A DNA stretch of 64,000 nucleotides from Phalacrocorax aristotelis (Eukaryota; Chordata; Aves; Suliformes; Phalacrocoracidae). Below the pieces are notes generated by a model. That model did no database searches, was not told the DNA's origin, and saw only the letters and a list, made by a program, of their open reading frames with translations. Every line of letters begins with the position of its first letter. The first letter of the stretch is position 1. A program made the translations under genes and the position numbers. Shown here one piece after another: positions 39,598-50,230 of this stretch. The stretch covers positions 2,914,001 to 2,978,000 of the forward strand of contig NC_134288.1 in assembly GCF_949628215.1 (NCBI RefSeq). Reading direction: 5' to 3'.

Positions 39598-40862
39598 TTT
39601 TTGCACTGTAGAATAGACCTCCCACAGAGTCAGCTTTGGGCATGGCACATACAAGTTCTTGGCTCCTCACTTTGGTTATACAATTTCCCATCTGGTTCTC
39701 CTATAATTCATTTCATCATGAGGTTAGCACTACCTCTGCATTTCAAAGGGACTTTATTGAATCTTTCATCACCCTCAGCCAAAGCAGCATCACAGATACC
39801 GTTGACTTATCTACAGAACTTGGAAAAAGTTGTTCTGCCTTCCATCAAATCTTTCCTTCTATGAGAAGATCCTAATGACTGACATGGGGAGTTGTTTGAT
39901 TTTTTTTTCTCTGGGGTCTCCCATACAGTTTCAGTAATTGGCCTGGAAAACTATGAGGTGTTTAGAGCTAGTTTAGTATAGTTATTAAGATGTTACGCCT
40001 ACCACTTGTTTTATCCTTAGGATAAACTCAGATTTTATAGTCTTTGAGTGTGACAGTAAGCAATCAAGTCAGGACTTTGGATGGAAAAACACAGTATCTG
40101 TTTTAATTTCGTACAAGGTAGGTAATATTTGGAAAAGGTAATAGTGATTTATTTGTGCTTAATCCTACTAAGCTGTAATTAGGCTAAAATTTCCATTAGT
40201 CTCTAGAAGCAAAATAACTGTTATGAAGCATTACAGGATCTATCTCTAAGCTTGAATTCCAATAAGTTTTCAGTGGTGACATTTTGGTATGTGACAACTG
40301 AAAATTAAACACTTCATCTTTGTCATGCATATGTTTTATCATCTGTATGCTGATGACGTTTTAGACAGGTCCCTTAAGGAACTCCTACACTTACAAACTA
40401 CTCCTCAGTATAAATATCTGTTCAAACGAAATACAGGAAGCAAATATTAGGTGTACATGTTTTACTGATTTCTCTATTCTATCAATACCTCATGCAATGT
40501 GATCTTTACTTAGAAAAGTAACGTCACTAAGGCTAGTAACAATTTCAGAGTACTTGATTATATATAATCCTTTGGTGTGATAGATGAATGGCAAAGAAAG
40601 CATAACTTCTTTCTAATCAATTCCAGTTACAAAAAAGGCTTATTAATAAATCAAATTTGTCAAAATGCACTACATATAAATGCTATGTTAAAAAGTCTAC
40701 GCGTAGGTGTTGAAAAACAAATCTCATTACCATATGAAAGGATTTTTCCTTTCTTTTCATTGCATATGTGCACCATCCTGTACTTCACTGGTTCAGCTTC
40801 CATGCTTCTCATTGTGGGTCTCGGCATGCTCCCGTTCCTTAGCTGACAGCCACAGCTTGTGG
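39598..40862. other. Intergenic sequence between two CR1 copies
   Basis: AT-rich unique DNA. No gene, RNA or repeat recognised. Confidence 0.65.
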
Positions 40863-41553
40863 CTAAGATCTTCGTTAATGAGGTGGATAGTGGGATGGAG
40901 TGTACCCTCAGCAAATCTGCATGTGACACACAACCGGGAGGAATCACGGATACACCAGAGGATTGTGCTGCCATCCAGAAGGACTTAGTCTGGAGAAACA
41001 GTCAGACAGGAACCTCATGCAGTTCAACAAGAAGTGCAAAGTCCTACACCTGGGGAGGAACAACCTCATGCATGAATATACGCTGGGGCCCACCCAGCTG
41101 GAAAGCAGCTTTGTAGAAGAGGACCGGGGCGTCCTGCTGAATGCCAAATCGAACGTGAGCCGGCAATGTGCCCTTGTGGCAAAGAAGGCAAATGGTGTCC
41201 TGGGCTGTGGTGGGAAGGCTGTTGCCAGCAGGTCAAGGAGGTGATCCTTTCCCTCTGCTCAGCACTGTTAAGTCCACACCTGGAGTAATGTGTCCAGTTC
41301 GGGGCTCCCCAGTATGAGACACGGACATACTGGAGAGAGTCAAATATGCTTTTGGTTTTCTGTGGTGAGAGTGACTGAGCACTGGCACAGGTTGCCCGGG
41401 GTGGCTGTGAAGTCTCCCTCCTGGGAGATAGTCAAAAGCTGACTGGACATGGTCCTGGGCAACCAGCTCTAGGTAGCCCTACTTGAGCAGGAGGTTGGAC
41501 CAGATGACTTCCAGAGGTCCCTGCCAGCCTCAACCATTCTGTGATTCTGCAAA
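40863..41553 (+). mobile_element. Older CR1 LINE fragment with RT remnant and internal deletion
   Basis: Interrupted frames preserve CR1 reverse transcriptase C-terminal words: KIFVNEVDSGMECTLSKSA, NLMQFNKKCKVLHLGRNN, TQLESSF, QCALVAKKANGVLGC and VASRSR. The 3' end reads GGTTGGACCAGATGACTTCC...ATTCTGTGATTCTG. Around 41,340 the text jumps from the ORF2 end to the last 200 bases of the element, which suggests an internal deletion of a few hundred bases. Start is approximate. Confidence 0.88.
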
Positions 41554-43560
41554 GCTGGAGTGGGACCTGCTCTCTAGAGAACAGCTGTTTGTTTGATTTC
41601 TGTCTCCTCTTCCTTCCCTTTACTCTCCTCCTGCTCCCCTGCACCCTGGTAAAATATAATTTTTCTGACCAGTATTCTGGTAAGAAAATGATACTGTTTC
41701 CACATAAGAAGTTGTTCTGAGATTATTGATATTTTTGTATTAACCAAGGACAATTTCTTACAGTTATGAGAATTTTGAAATAACTTGATGAAACCTACAT
41801 CTTTACCTGGTAAAAGAAGGGGCCAAATTCTGTTTCCTAAGCCCACTGTAATGTAGCATTCTTCCTTCTCATCTTCTTTTTATCATAACTGAATGGCTTA
41901 CAGATTCCTGAGCCAGAATATCTGATTAAAAGACATACTTATTTACATTTAAAAGAATTCAAGCTTGTGTCATAATGAGAGATGATGTATTTTATAAAAT
42001 ATAAGGAACATAATGACATCCTGTCATCGTTTGGGCTCTTTCTTAAATTAATCTGTCATCTGTACATCTCTCGAAGATGAACAAACAATTCTGTCAACAT
42101 CTCACCTATGTTTTGAGCTCTGGGCTTTGGATTCATTATTAAAATGGAAAAAAGTTCATATGGCTTGAGCCCCTTTAGAGTGTCATCTGTACCATCTTTG
42201 CCTGCCCTGATGACTTTTGTAGCCCTCAGCTGTGCTTAGAAATAAAGTAAAGTAAAGAAATTTCCTCTCAATTAGACCTGCACAGAGCATTAGAAAATTC
42301 AGGATTGGGATTACAAATTTATATTTAGAAAATATCTGACTGAAAGCTAGAGAGCATTGGTAGGAAGGCTGGTGCAGTCATCTGGCAGGCAGATGCAGTG
42401 AACACGGAAGATGTAGCTTTAGCCCTGGGGGAGTGCACGTGGCTCCTGTGGTGACTGGCAATAGCAGTGGGATGAATGGAAAATACTAAAATCAAGAAAG
42501 GCCCACAGAAGCAAATGGAGTGTGCAGGAGTGGAGGAGAGGAATGTTGTAGATACAGAACAGAGATAAAAAGCAAGAGCTGGAGACTGGCAGATGAGGAT
42601 TATTCAATGCTGGGGCCAGCTTCTGGGTCTGCTCCCTCCTTGCTCTCCTGTGACCTACCACACCTCTCCTGGTAGTTTAACCAAGAAGGGGTTTCTTCCT
42701 GTCCCATCTTGCGTAACTCAAGGTTAAGGCAAAGAGCTTTAAAAACAAGAAAAAGATGTCTTCTAGACAACTGTTTGCTGATGCCTGGAGCTTCATCCAT
42801 ACTTTCAGAGCTGATTCTGAGCTTTTAAGGGTTGAGACAGTATTTGATAATTTTTTTTTTCCTGTGGTTGCACGAAGCACATGGAGTTTTCCATCTAAAT
42901 TCACACTTGGGGTAGTTGCTGGGAGTTGACCATAGTAATAATGGGCAGAGGAAGAGGGACTGATTGCTTGTAATGATCTTCAAGATGTACATGTGGGATA
43001 TTATGTATATTACACACCTTGGAGATACTGGTTACTGGTAGAATGACTAAAACCCTGGAGGTGGATGTACTGATGCTCAGCTAGGGGTGATTAAAAAAAT
43101 TGCCCTATTGTTTTGGGTCTGTCTTTTCAGGTAGAATAACTTCTATAAATTCTTCTCCTGAATTTTGCTGAATGTTTGGAAAGGGAGTTAACCCTGAAAC
43201 ATGCATTTTCAGCATGATATTTTGGCTGTGCTGGAAGCTGGTGCTGTGCTGTCGTAGGCAAACCCAAGCTCTGGTCCCTCACTGGATTAACCAGTCCTGT
43301 TTTAGTGTGGCCCTTTGTGTGCCTTTGGTGCAGGTTTTGCAGTGCTGGTTAGACAATACTGCAGTCTGTGGTTAATATGACACTTCAAAAAAAAAAAAAA
43401 AAAAACCTCCAAGCCCCAAAGAAACAAGAACCCAGAATTCTTAAAACCCAGGTCAGTTTTGCTAAAAATGCTTGTTCAATGTCACTGTTGCTGGTTGTCT
43501 GCTCCCTGAAAGATCCTGTTTATGGCAGCATTAACCCCATGAAAGAAAAGCTATTGTCCA
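41554..43560. other. Intergenic sequence at the ASIP 3' side
   Basis: AT-rich unique DNA with a 19-base A homopolymer at 43,387-43,405. It may contain additional ASIP 3' UTR if a more distal polyadenylation site is used. No gene recognised. Confidence 0.6.
43387..43405 (+). repeat. A19 homopolymer
   Basis: A run of 19 A on the plus strand, about 285 bases past the ASIP stop on the ASIP strand (where it reads as T). I see no retroposed sequence attached to it. Confidence 0.9.
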
Positions 43561-43566
43561 TTTAAT
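43561..43566 (-). terminator. ASIP: Possible ASIP polyadenylation signal (ATTAAA on minus strand)
   Basis: The plus-strand TTTAAT is ATTAAA on the ASIP strand, 124 bases past the stop codon. No canonical AATAAA was noticed close by and the downstream G/T richness is weak, so this is only a candidate. Confidence 0.3.
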
Positions 43567-43689
43567 AGGGGCAAATCCAAACTGCCAGCTGCAAAGCTAT
43601 CTACTTTGATTGCCATACACATGGGGTAGTTTGAAATACACACTTGAAGCTAATGGAAGACGGAAGCCTTATCGTGTTCCTGTTTTGGG

Positions 43690-43866
43690 TTAGCACTTTG
43701 GGCTTAACATTAGGCATCGGCAGATGGTCTGAAAAATTCGGCATTTGCACAAAGCACAGTAGTTACAACATGAATTCAAGTGTGGTTTGCAGGTTTTGAA
43801 GTTTGGCACACAGTCAGCAGCTGGCGTGGGCCTTGGTTTTGGAGATGTCTTCGGTTCAGCCTTTTT
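43690..43866 (-). CDS. ASIP: ASIP last coding exon: proline-rich linker and agouti cysteine-knot domain
   Basis: The acceptor on the minus strand is TTTTTTCTTCTAG|AAAAAG. The exon encodes KKAEPKTSPKPRPTPAAD, then the cysteine domain (CVPNFKTCKP, NSCCNYC, CKCRIF, TICRC) and ends SPKC-stop. All ten domain cysteines are present. The stop TAA is at 43,692-43,690. Confidence 0.96.
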   Translation of the reverse strand, partial: KKAEPKTSPKPRPTPAADCVPNFKTCKPHLNSCCNYCALCKCRIFQTICRCLMLSPKC

Positions 43867-46800
43867 CTAGAAGAAAAAACATCAACATACATATAAATGT
43901 AAAATGAGTAATATTAACATAATATTTCATAATAATAATGTCATAATGAAGCATAGGTGCAAAGAAAGTGAACTGTGGGAGCTTCTGGCTTAAGATGAGT
44001 AGGCGGTTTCTGGCAATGAGACCTATATTAGTAGCAATATAGAGATGTGGTGGGACTGGATCATGGGAAATGCTGGCTTCACATCAATGTACTAAGCAAA
44101 ATGGTAAACCTCATGAACCCCATATTTTGAGCAGTTAGAAACGTGACTGGATAGAGCACTGGAGAGTGCATTGTAGGGAAGAATGGCAGCAGGGAAGAAA
44201 GGGACGCAAGAATCTGCAAAGACAACAAAGTTATCAGTAAAACAAAGTAAGGAATTACTCTTGGATCCTCAAACTTTTCAAATGAAAGAGTAAAACCTCC
44301 CTGTCAATCTGTGGGGCTGGTACCCAATTTGTTTCTGGAGCTGCCAGGCTGAGAGAGAGGGGAGGTGACTTGGCCATGCTCTATCTCACATAGTTTGTCA
44401 AGCGGCCTTTGAGGCACAGTAATCCTTTGTGCATCAGATTTGTGCATGGGAATCCTTAACTGCAGACTCAGCTAAGTGAGCAGAAAAAAAATCTCTCAGA
44501 GTACCCAAGGAGTGATGCTTCTCTGATTTGGGAAGGTGGAAGATTTTGGGTTGATCAGCATGTGCCTGGGACCTGGGACAGATCTCTGGAGCCCTCCAGC
44601 TACAGGCACCCTATGCACTTTTTTAACTTGATGGTTTCTCAGTAGTTTCAATCTTAAGGTAGAATGTTCTGTTGTCTCTAAGTGACTTAGGAGCTTTTAA
44701 GCCAAAGTACTTTGACAAAGTTTGATCGCAAGAATATCCTGCTTTGAGCTGAAAGTGGAACTGAATGATGTCCTGAGGTCCCTTTCAGCCTGGGTCATCC
44801 TGCGAATTTAGGAAGAGTTTCAAGGAAGGTTAACCACATAAGACATCAATTAGAAAGGAAAAAAGAAGGAGCTCTAAATGTTTCTGGTTCAGCAGTGATT
44901 GATTTGCCTATAAATGGCTATCCTGGCATATTAAAAATAAAGTAAAAATGCTATTTTCTGCTCTTCTAGACAATCTTTAAAATACAGGAGTCCAGCCCAT
45001 GTGACACCCCACATTCGGGACCTATGGGAAACATTACATTAAGGAAATCTATCAGTCTGAATCTACTGATCTGGTAAAATTACTAGTTAAGATTTTTAAC
45101 CAAATACCAACTTCTTTGTATGCCTTTAATTTTTTGGCACCTGCAGTTAAAAATCAGCAGATAGTGAGCTTGTGTCCCTGCAGAGCCTGTATGGTTAACC
45201 CACACGTTGTGACCGGGAATGTGCCTCTTTATGGTGGATACCTAAATAATTTTACGAAAGACCTAAACCAGCTCAGGATTAAAGTACCTTTTGTGTAAGA
45301 GGACTGTAAAAAAAAAAAAAAAAAATCCAAAACCAACAAGACCCCCCAAATCCAAACAACATCATCTAACGTAACCTCTTATCTGAGATCACATTCTCTT
45401 TCCACTATTAATGTTTTGCATCTGTTTTTACAGTATTTAGAGATTCAAACTGTATGTAAATTATTTATCTTGGGGAATGGCTGCAAAAGCCTTGCAAATG
45501 AATGCACTGAGGAAAACTATAGAAGTAATAAACCCTTCTGATTCAACAATATTTTCTGAAGAGCCACATACCTTGGAAGATTTCTTGTTCTCTGCCTCTT
45601 TCCTGCTGACTTTCTGGGATTTTTTAGTTAAATCTTCAAAGAAAATAGAACAGCATAATGTTAAATCCATTTTTACAGCACATGTAATTAAATTGAGATG
45701 CTTAATGCTATTTTAGTGCAAGAGAAGGCAGAAAACCTGCGTTGCCACCATGTCACTGCATGTTTTGCAGTGAAGATGTTCATTTCTAGGAGCTGTCCTC
45801 ACTTATACAGTGTGTCTGAACTAGTACTGTCACTGTTGCTTGCGCAAAGAAGAGCGCTGATGTTTGTATTTTAAATACATTGTTTGGTCAGATACGAACA
45901 AGGAAAATAATTTTCTGTAGCTTAGAAAGGTTTGTGAATATTTGTAGAGTTGAATCTTTGATCTGGTAAATTTAGGGGGGATGTTCAGACTAATCTTTTT
46001 TTCTTTAGATCAATTCACTAGTATTTGTGAACATCCTCATGTTATTCTTTGAGGGCTAATAGCATTTACTGCAGTTATGTCAGCTCTAATGCTATTTATT
46101 AGTATATATTAATGCCATGACTAAGACTTCCCTTGGGATCTAATACAGCAAGACTGTTAAAGTGCGAGCCACTTTCCAGCTCACTGATCTGCTATGGTAT
46201 TTTTGATACCTTTATTCTATGTGTGAGGTTTGTAATAAGCATTACCTGTATGTGAGGAATGATTGGAATAAAAAATCTGCGTACACCCACCGATGAATGG
46301 TGCTTTCTTGTCTATTCCAGTGTTTGCTATCCATATCTTTTGGATATTTAATAATTGCCAGGATTTACAGAATTACAGACTGAAGAATACAGATTTTGGG
46401 CAGTTTTGGGGGGTTTCATTTATTTTCTTCCATCATTATATTTAGGGTTATAAATCGCTAAGAAACAGTGGGATAAAAAAATTATACTTCAGGCATATAA
46501 AGTTATTGTCACTTAATAAAAGAATGTCTTAAAGGCATTGCACTAACTAGGATTAGTGGTTTAGATCCAGTTCCAGCTGGCAGGTTATGTTGGCTTTGTT
46601 ATGCTGCCCTTCAAAACTTTCTGACAGTTACCAGGATGCTTGTAAACCATTTAATTCTACATGAATTTAACTTTCTGTAGTACAGTTGTACGGGATTGTC
46701 TGGATTGCTTTGTTTACGAAATTGTTTCGATAACATTCAGTTTAAAGTTAGATGGTGTCATTAAGCAGATTTAAACATTGGCATGATATAAATGCACTTT

Positions 46801-49800
46801 AATTATTCCAGGGAATTTGGTAAAGAGGAAAATGATGGCTAGTGGGCAGGTGAGAGGGAAATGGGGAGATGCTTGTTTTGACAGGTAATTTTAATTGTTT
46901 CTTCTATAGTTCCTCTGGGTTAGGTAAAGCACCTGCTTTTCCCAACTGGCCTCTAATCTCATATTCCTCATGCTCTACCTACGGTGTTTTCAACAGCTGC
47001 CCAACTGACCAGCTCCTTACAAATCTCATCTGTGACAATATGGGAAAATGTAATACAGGCTTGTGGAAATACCGATAACACTTCTAACCCCTGTTGATAC
47101 AACTGTGGTTTGAAGTCCTATAAAAAGCATGTATAAATTAGTAAAACACGCAGTCGTCTAGTTTATGCTAGAAAATCCTCTGCTTACCTTTTAAGATGTG
47201 GTTCAACTCCAGCCTTGGGTTTTATTGAATTTGAGCCAGACATATCATCTTTTGATAATGTGAGCACTGTGATTGACAAGTGTGTAAACAGCTGATTGCA
47301 AATGAGTTTTATTACTCAAATATGGCCACAGCAAGATTTAAACCTAGGCTGCAACATGAGTGCCTTCATCTCTCTTCTGTGTAGCTAACCAGCAGGAACA
47401 GGACGTGGTGTAAGAAAACGTCACTGAGATAGGAAGCTCTATCCAAAATGTTTAAATCAAGGTGACAGGAAATGTTTCTGTTAGCTTATACAAAAATAGA
47501 TTACATATATCAGTATGACAAATTATAACTGATAAATTGTAAAGAAATTGACAGTACCAGGGGGGAGAGGAGGCTGTGGCTATTTAAACACTTTTAATAT
47601 TTGCTCTAAACTAACTGTTTCTGTGGTGGTGATGGGAAAAACCAGCCTGTCAGCCTTTTTCCATGGCACTGCTATGTTACCACGTGCAGATTCGTCTTCC
47701 ACGTGGAGTGTTGCAGGGATTCTGCTGGGGCAGCAGGCAGAGGGAGCAGTGACAGCACTGGAGGAGCCACCCCTGCACCTGCCTCTCCTGCTTCTGTCTG
47801 GCTGCTTTTTCCAGCTGCATTAGTTTCTCCTATTTTGACCTGGTTTCATCCTCTGCGGGACTGTCTCCAGGGGAGTCTCTGTCCCTCTAGCAACTCTTCC
47901 CACTCGTTTCAGCACCAGCACCATGAACGGCACGGCTCTATCCCTTCATAGAGCTGCTGTGTAACACACAGAGTCCGGCAAAAATCAGGGGAAAAGGATG
48001 GGCCTCCAATTGTGTCTTACAATATGCTGGAGTGAGGCAGGGGATGTTGTTGCCAGCTCACTTCAGTGAAAATATATGCTGTCTCCCTTCTGCTCTCAGC
48101 AGGAGGTATCAGCAGGGCTGGAAGGACCCTTGGGATGGTAACCTGAACCCCAGAACAATGTCAGTGCGTGTCCTTTCTCCTGCACCTTCTTTCTCCACCA
48201 ATGTGAAAGGTCATGGGTAGGAACTTTAAATGCTTTTCATACACCATACATTAATGCATGCTTTTGATTAATTTATATTTAGGTTATCAAGTTATAATTC
48301 AATTATTTTAGTTAATAAGTGATAGAGGTGATGTGGCTACTGGTAGTCTGAAATAAAACCCAGGAAGGTTTGAGCATGTGCCATTTCAGCCCCAAAGTAA
48401 ACTATTTCAAAACTTAAGTCAGATTCTGTTGAATGAGAAAAAGAGGAATGATTTATCTCAGTTTTATTAATTGTTTTGTATTTTTTTCAGTTTTCTTTAT
48501 GTGTGGGGTAGCAGACGATCAGACTGTTCTCTTGCCTTTGAACAAGTGGGCTGCAGAAAGGCCTTGGGATACCTTTGGAAATGCCTCATGCCCCAAGAAA
48601 GTGAGTGCAGCCCTGGCCAGCGCTGTTACAGTGGGTTTTGCATCTGTATTTTCCTTTCTGGGAATAGTCAGTTATGCTAAGATCTGCTTTTTTGAATTAG
48701 TCTTGCATTTTTAATGTCAAATGTTCATTCTGTATGTATGCATGTAGGTAAGTGGTGAGGGTACATGGGTGCTCTGCCCCTGTGGGAGGAGGTGTCTCCT
48801 GCAGACAACCAAACGGGGCAGAGAGGGAGGGAAGGGTTTTTGTGAGCCGTGGTAGAACTATCCAAAGCAAAAGGACCTGACAGCATTATGGGATTTTTGC
48901 TATCTTGGATGTCTGTCGGGAGAGCAATGTGGCATGACATAGCCTATCTGCCATGTTTAAGGCTTGGGCACATTTTTGCAAGAAGATAGATCAGCTGAAG
49001 GGAATGTGTTTTATATCTCTGATTTTAGTTGTAATAAAAAATTGAAGTGTGAGACTGAAGGCATATAAGATCACAAGGACCATGAAATATTATGGTTTGG
49101 GAGGCTGCAGAACAGCACAAGCTTTAATAAACTTGCAGTTAAACAACCTTAACTCAGGATTCAGGAGTTCAGATTTCACTGGAAATGCATGGGTGCGGCA
49201 ACTGTTTTCTCCTTAAAGAAAGACTGCCTGAGCAAGAGTGCAGAGAAGATACAGGAACCAAGGTAAGAAACCAACCTGCTTTAAGCAGAAGTCCTGAAAG
49301 TCTGTAGAAAGGAGCTAAACAAAATAAGTTTGTTTTTTTTTTTTTGAACCATTAAAACTTTGATAAAGTGATGAATGACATTCTGCAGCTGATTATCCCC
49401 AAATACCTGTAAGCTTTTTGAGAGAAAAAAGTTGGCTTAGATTACATTGAAGGCATTAGGGTAAACACTAGGGAAAAAATTAAGTGAAGAAAGAGTTAAG
49501 TGTTGCCCTAACAAGGTTATTCCCTAACAGAACAGATGGTCACCTGCCAGTACTGGTAGGGACATGGCTGCTCCTGCCCTGGATAAATAGATGACTTCTG
49601 GCTCTCCCTTGCAGTGCTCTTTTTTTCCCCTGGTTAAAGATCGCTTGGCACACAGATAAATCGAGGTTATGCTAATACCTTAGAGAACAGTTGATTTCTC
49701 TGTCACAAGAGCAGATCCTAAAAAAAAAAAAGTTATGTTTGCTGCTTCTATTTGCACTAGGCTTTCAAAGGAAGATTAATGGCCATATTAATGGAAAAAG

Positions 49801-50229
49801 CCTTTTCAATGTTAAAAGACTTACAGTATGATAGGAGCTGAAGTGATATCTGTACAATTAAAATAAGTTGTCTGTTTTGTGGTTTTGGTTCTTTAAACTG
49901 TGGTTTGCCGCATTGCCATTCTCAGATGCTGTGGCTGCATTGCTGCTGCACTTCTGCACGCTACTAAGGCACTTGTACGAAATCGCGGTGTTGCAATAAG
50001 CTGTCAAAATAATCCATGTGAATTGAGAATTGTATTTTCTTGTTAATTTGGCACCAAATGGCAGATTTTACTAACCTACTATGGAGATGGCTGGGAGATC
50101 TTGGAGATTCATTTTGTTGCTCCTTGACAGGTTGCATTCTGTCTTCTCCTCAATTACCATATAAGAACCAGCAGCTCTGAGCAAACTGTAGCAGAGCAAT
50201 AGGCTTAGGAAGAGGGTCTTACTTTCCAT
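43690..50229 (-). CDS. ASIP: Agouti-signaling protein, 3 coding exons
   Basis: ASIP is a secreted paracrine antagonist/inverse agonist of melanocortin receptors (MC1R in melanocytes) that shifts pigment from eumelanin to pheomelanin and patterns dorsal versus ventral colour. On the minus strand the coding exons are 50229-50076, 45633-45572 and 43866-43690; they join in phase to 130 residues plus TAA (human ASIP 132). The parts are: a signal peptide about 1-22 (MESKTLFLSLLLCYSLL, then RAAGS); an N-glycosylation sequon NLS at 33-35; a lysine-rich stretch around 53-78; a proline-rich linker around 80-88; and an agouti domain with ten cysteines spaced C-x6-C-x6-CC-x2-C-x2-C-x-C-x6-C-x-C-x6-C, identical to the mammalian ASIP spacing as I recall it. 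The receptor-binding tripeptide, RFF in mammalian ASIP and AgRP, reads RIF here (residues 115-117). The tail-to-tail position next to AHCY agrees with known synteny. AgRP is less likely because of the AHCY linkage, the MESK-type leader and the lysine-rich exon. Confidence 0.95.
44757..44812 (+). mobile_element. Possible tiny CR1 3' tail remnant
   Basis: The text TGATGTCCTGAGGTCCCTTT, then CAGCCTGGGTCATCCTGCGA, follows the shape of the CR1 terminal sequence (GATGATCTCCAGAGGTCCCT...ATTCTGTGAT). It is short and diverged. Confidence 0.35.
45308..45325 (+). repeat. A18 homopolymer in ASIP intron
   Basis: A run of 18 A. It comes 10 bases after a 60-codon open frame (45,116-45,298), but that frame has no recognisable similarity, so a retroposed origin is not supported. 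Confidence 0.9.
45572..45633 (-). CDS. ASIP: ASIP middle coding exon: lysine-rich segment
   Basis: This 62-base exon has acceptor TTTTCTTTGAAG|ATTTAAC and donor TCCAAG|GTATGT on the minus strand. With the single base carried over from the previous exon it encodes DLTKKSQKVSRKEAENKKSS and a final K. In mammals the equivalent small exon also encodes a K/R-rich segment (LNKKSK...RK.AEKK.SSK), so position and content agree. The phases 1 and 0 match the neighbouring exons exactly. Confidence 0.95.
45634..50075 (-). other. ASIP: ASIP intron between first and middle coding exons
   Basis: A 4.4 kb intron of mostly unique AT-rich DNA. It contains a GC-richer patch at about 47,545-47,960 and an exon-like cassette on the opposite strand at 48,491-48,600. 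No dispersed repeat was recognised. Confidence 0.8.
50076..50229 (-). CDS. ASIP: ASIP first coding exon: signal peptide and N-terminus
   Basis: Start ATG is at 50,229-50,227. A good acceptor (TTTTTCCTCCCCAG|G) lies one base before it, so the in-frame ATGs farther upstream are intronic. It encodes residues 1-51: hydrophobic leader, cleavage likely after AAG near residue 21, then VIEEKTECNLSRSNKM and LQDLPAISIV, plus one base. The donor is GTAG|GTTAGT. A cysteine at residue 32 is outside the agouti domain. Confidence 0.94.
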
Positions 50230-50230
50230 C

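Larger units (their letters stand above)
43867..45571 (-). other. ASIP: ASIP intron before the last exon
   Basis: A 1.7 kb intron. It contains an A18 homopolymer at 45,308-45,325 (plus strand) and a short stretch at 44,757-44,812 that resembles a CR1 3' end (GATGTCCTGAGGTCCCTTTC). No other feature was recognised. Confidence 0.85.

Noticed and set aside
45116-45325. A 60-codon open frame followed closely by an A18 run, suggesting a processed retrocopy.
   Set aside because: The predicted peptide resembles nothing I know, no polyadenylation signal or target duplication is visible, and short frames like this are common by chance.
47545-47960. GC-richer patch in the ASIP intron as a possible gene or LTR.
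   Set aside because: No domain, splice pattern or terminal repeat features could be seen; left as plain intron.
48725-48940. Minus-strand 71-codon open frame in the ASIP intron as a further ASIP exon.
   Set aside because: The three identified exons join in exact phase into a full-length protein; no extra coding exon is needed or expected in ASIP.
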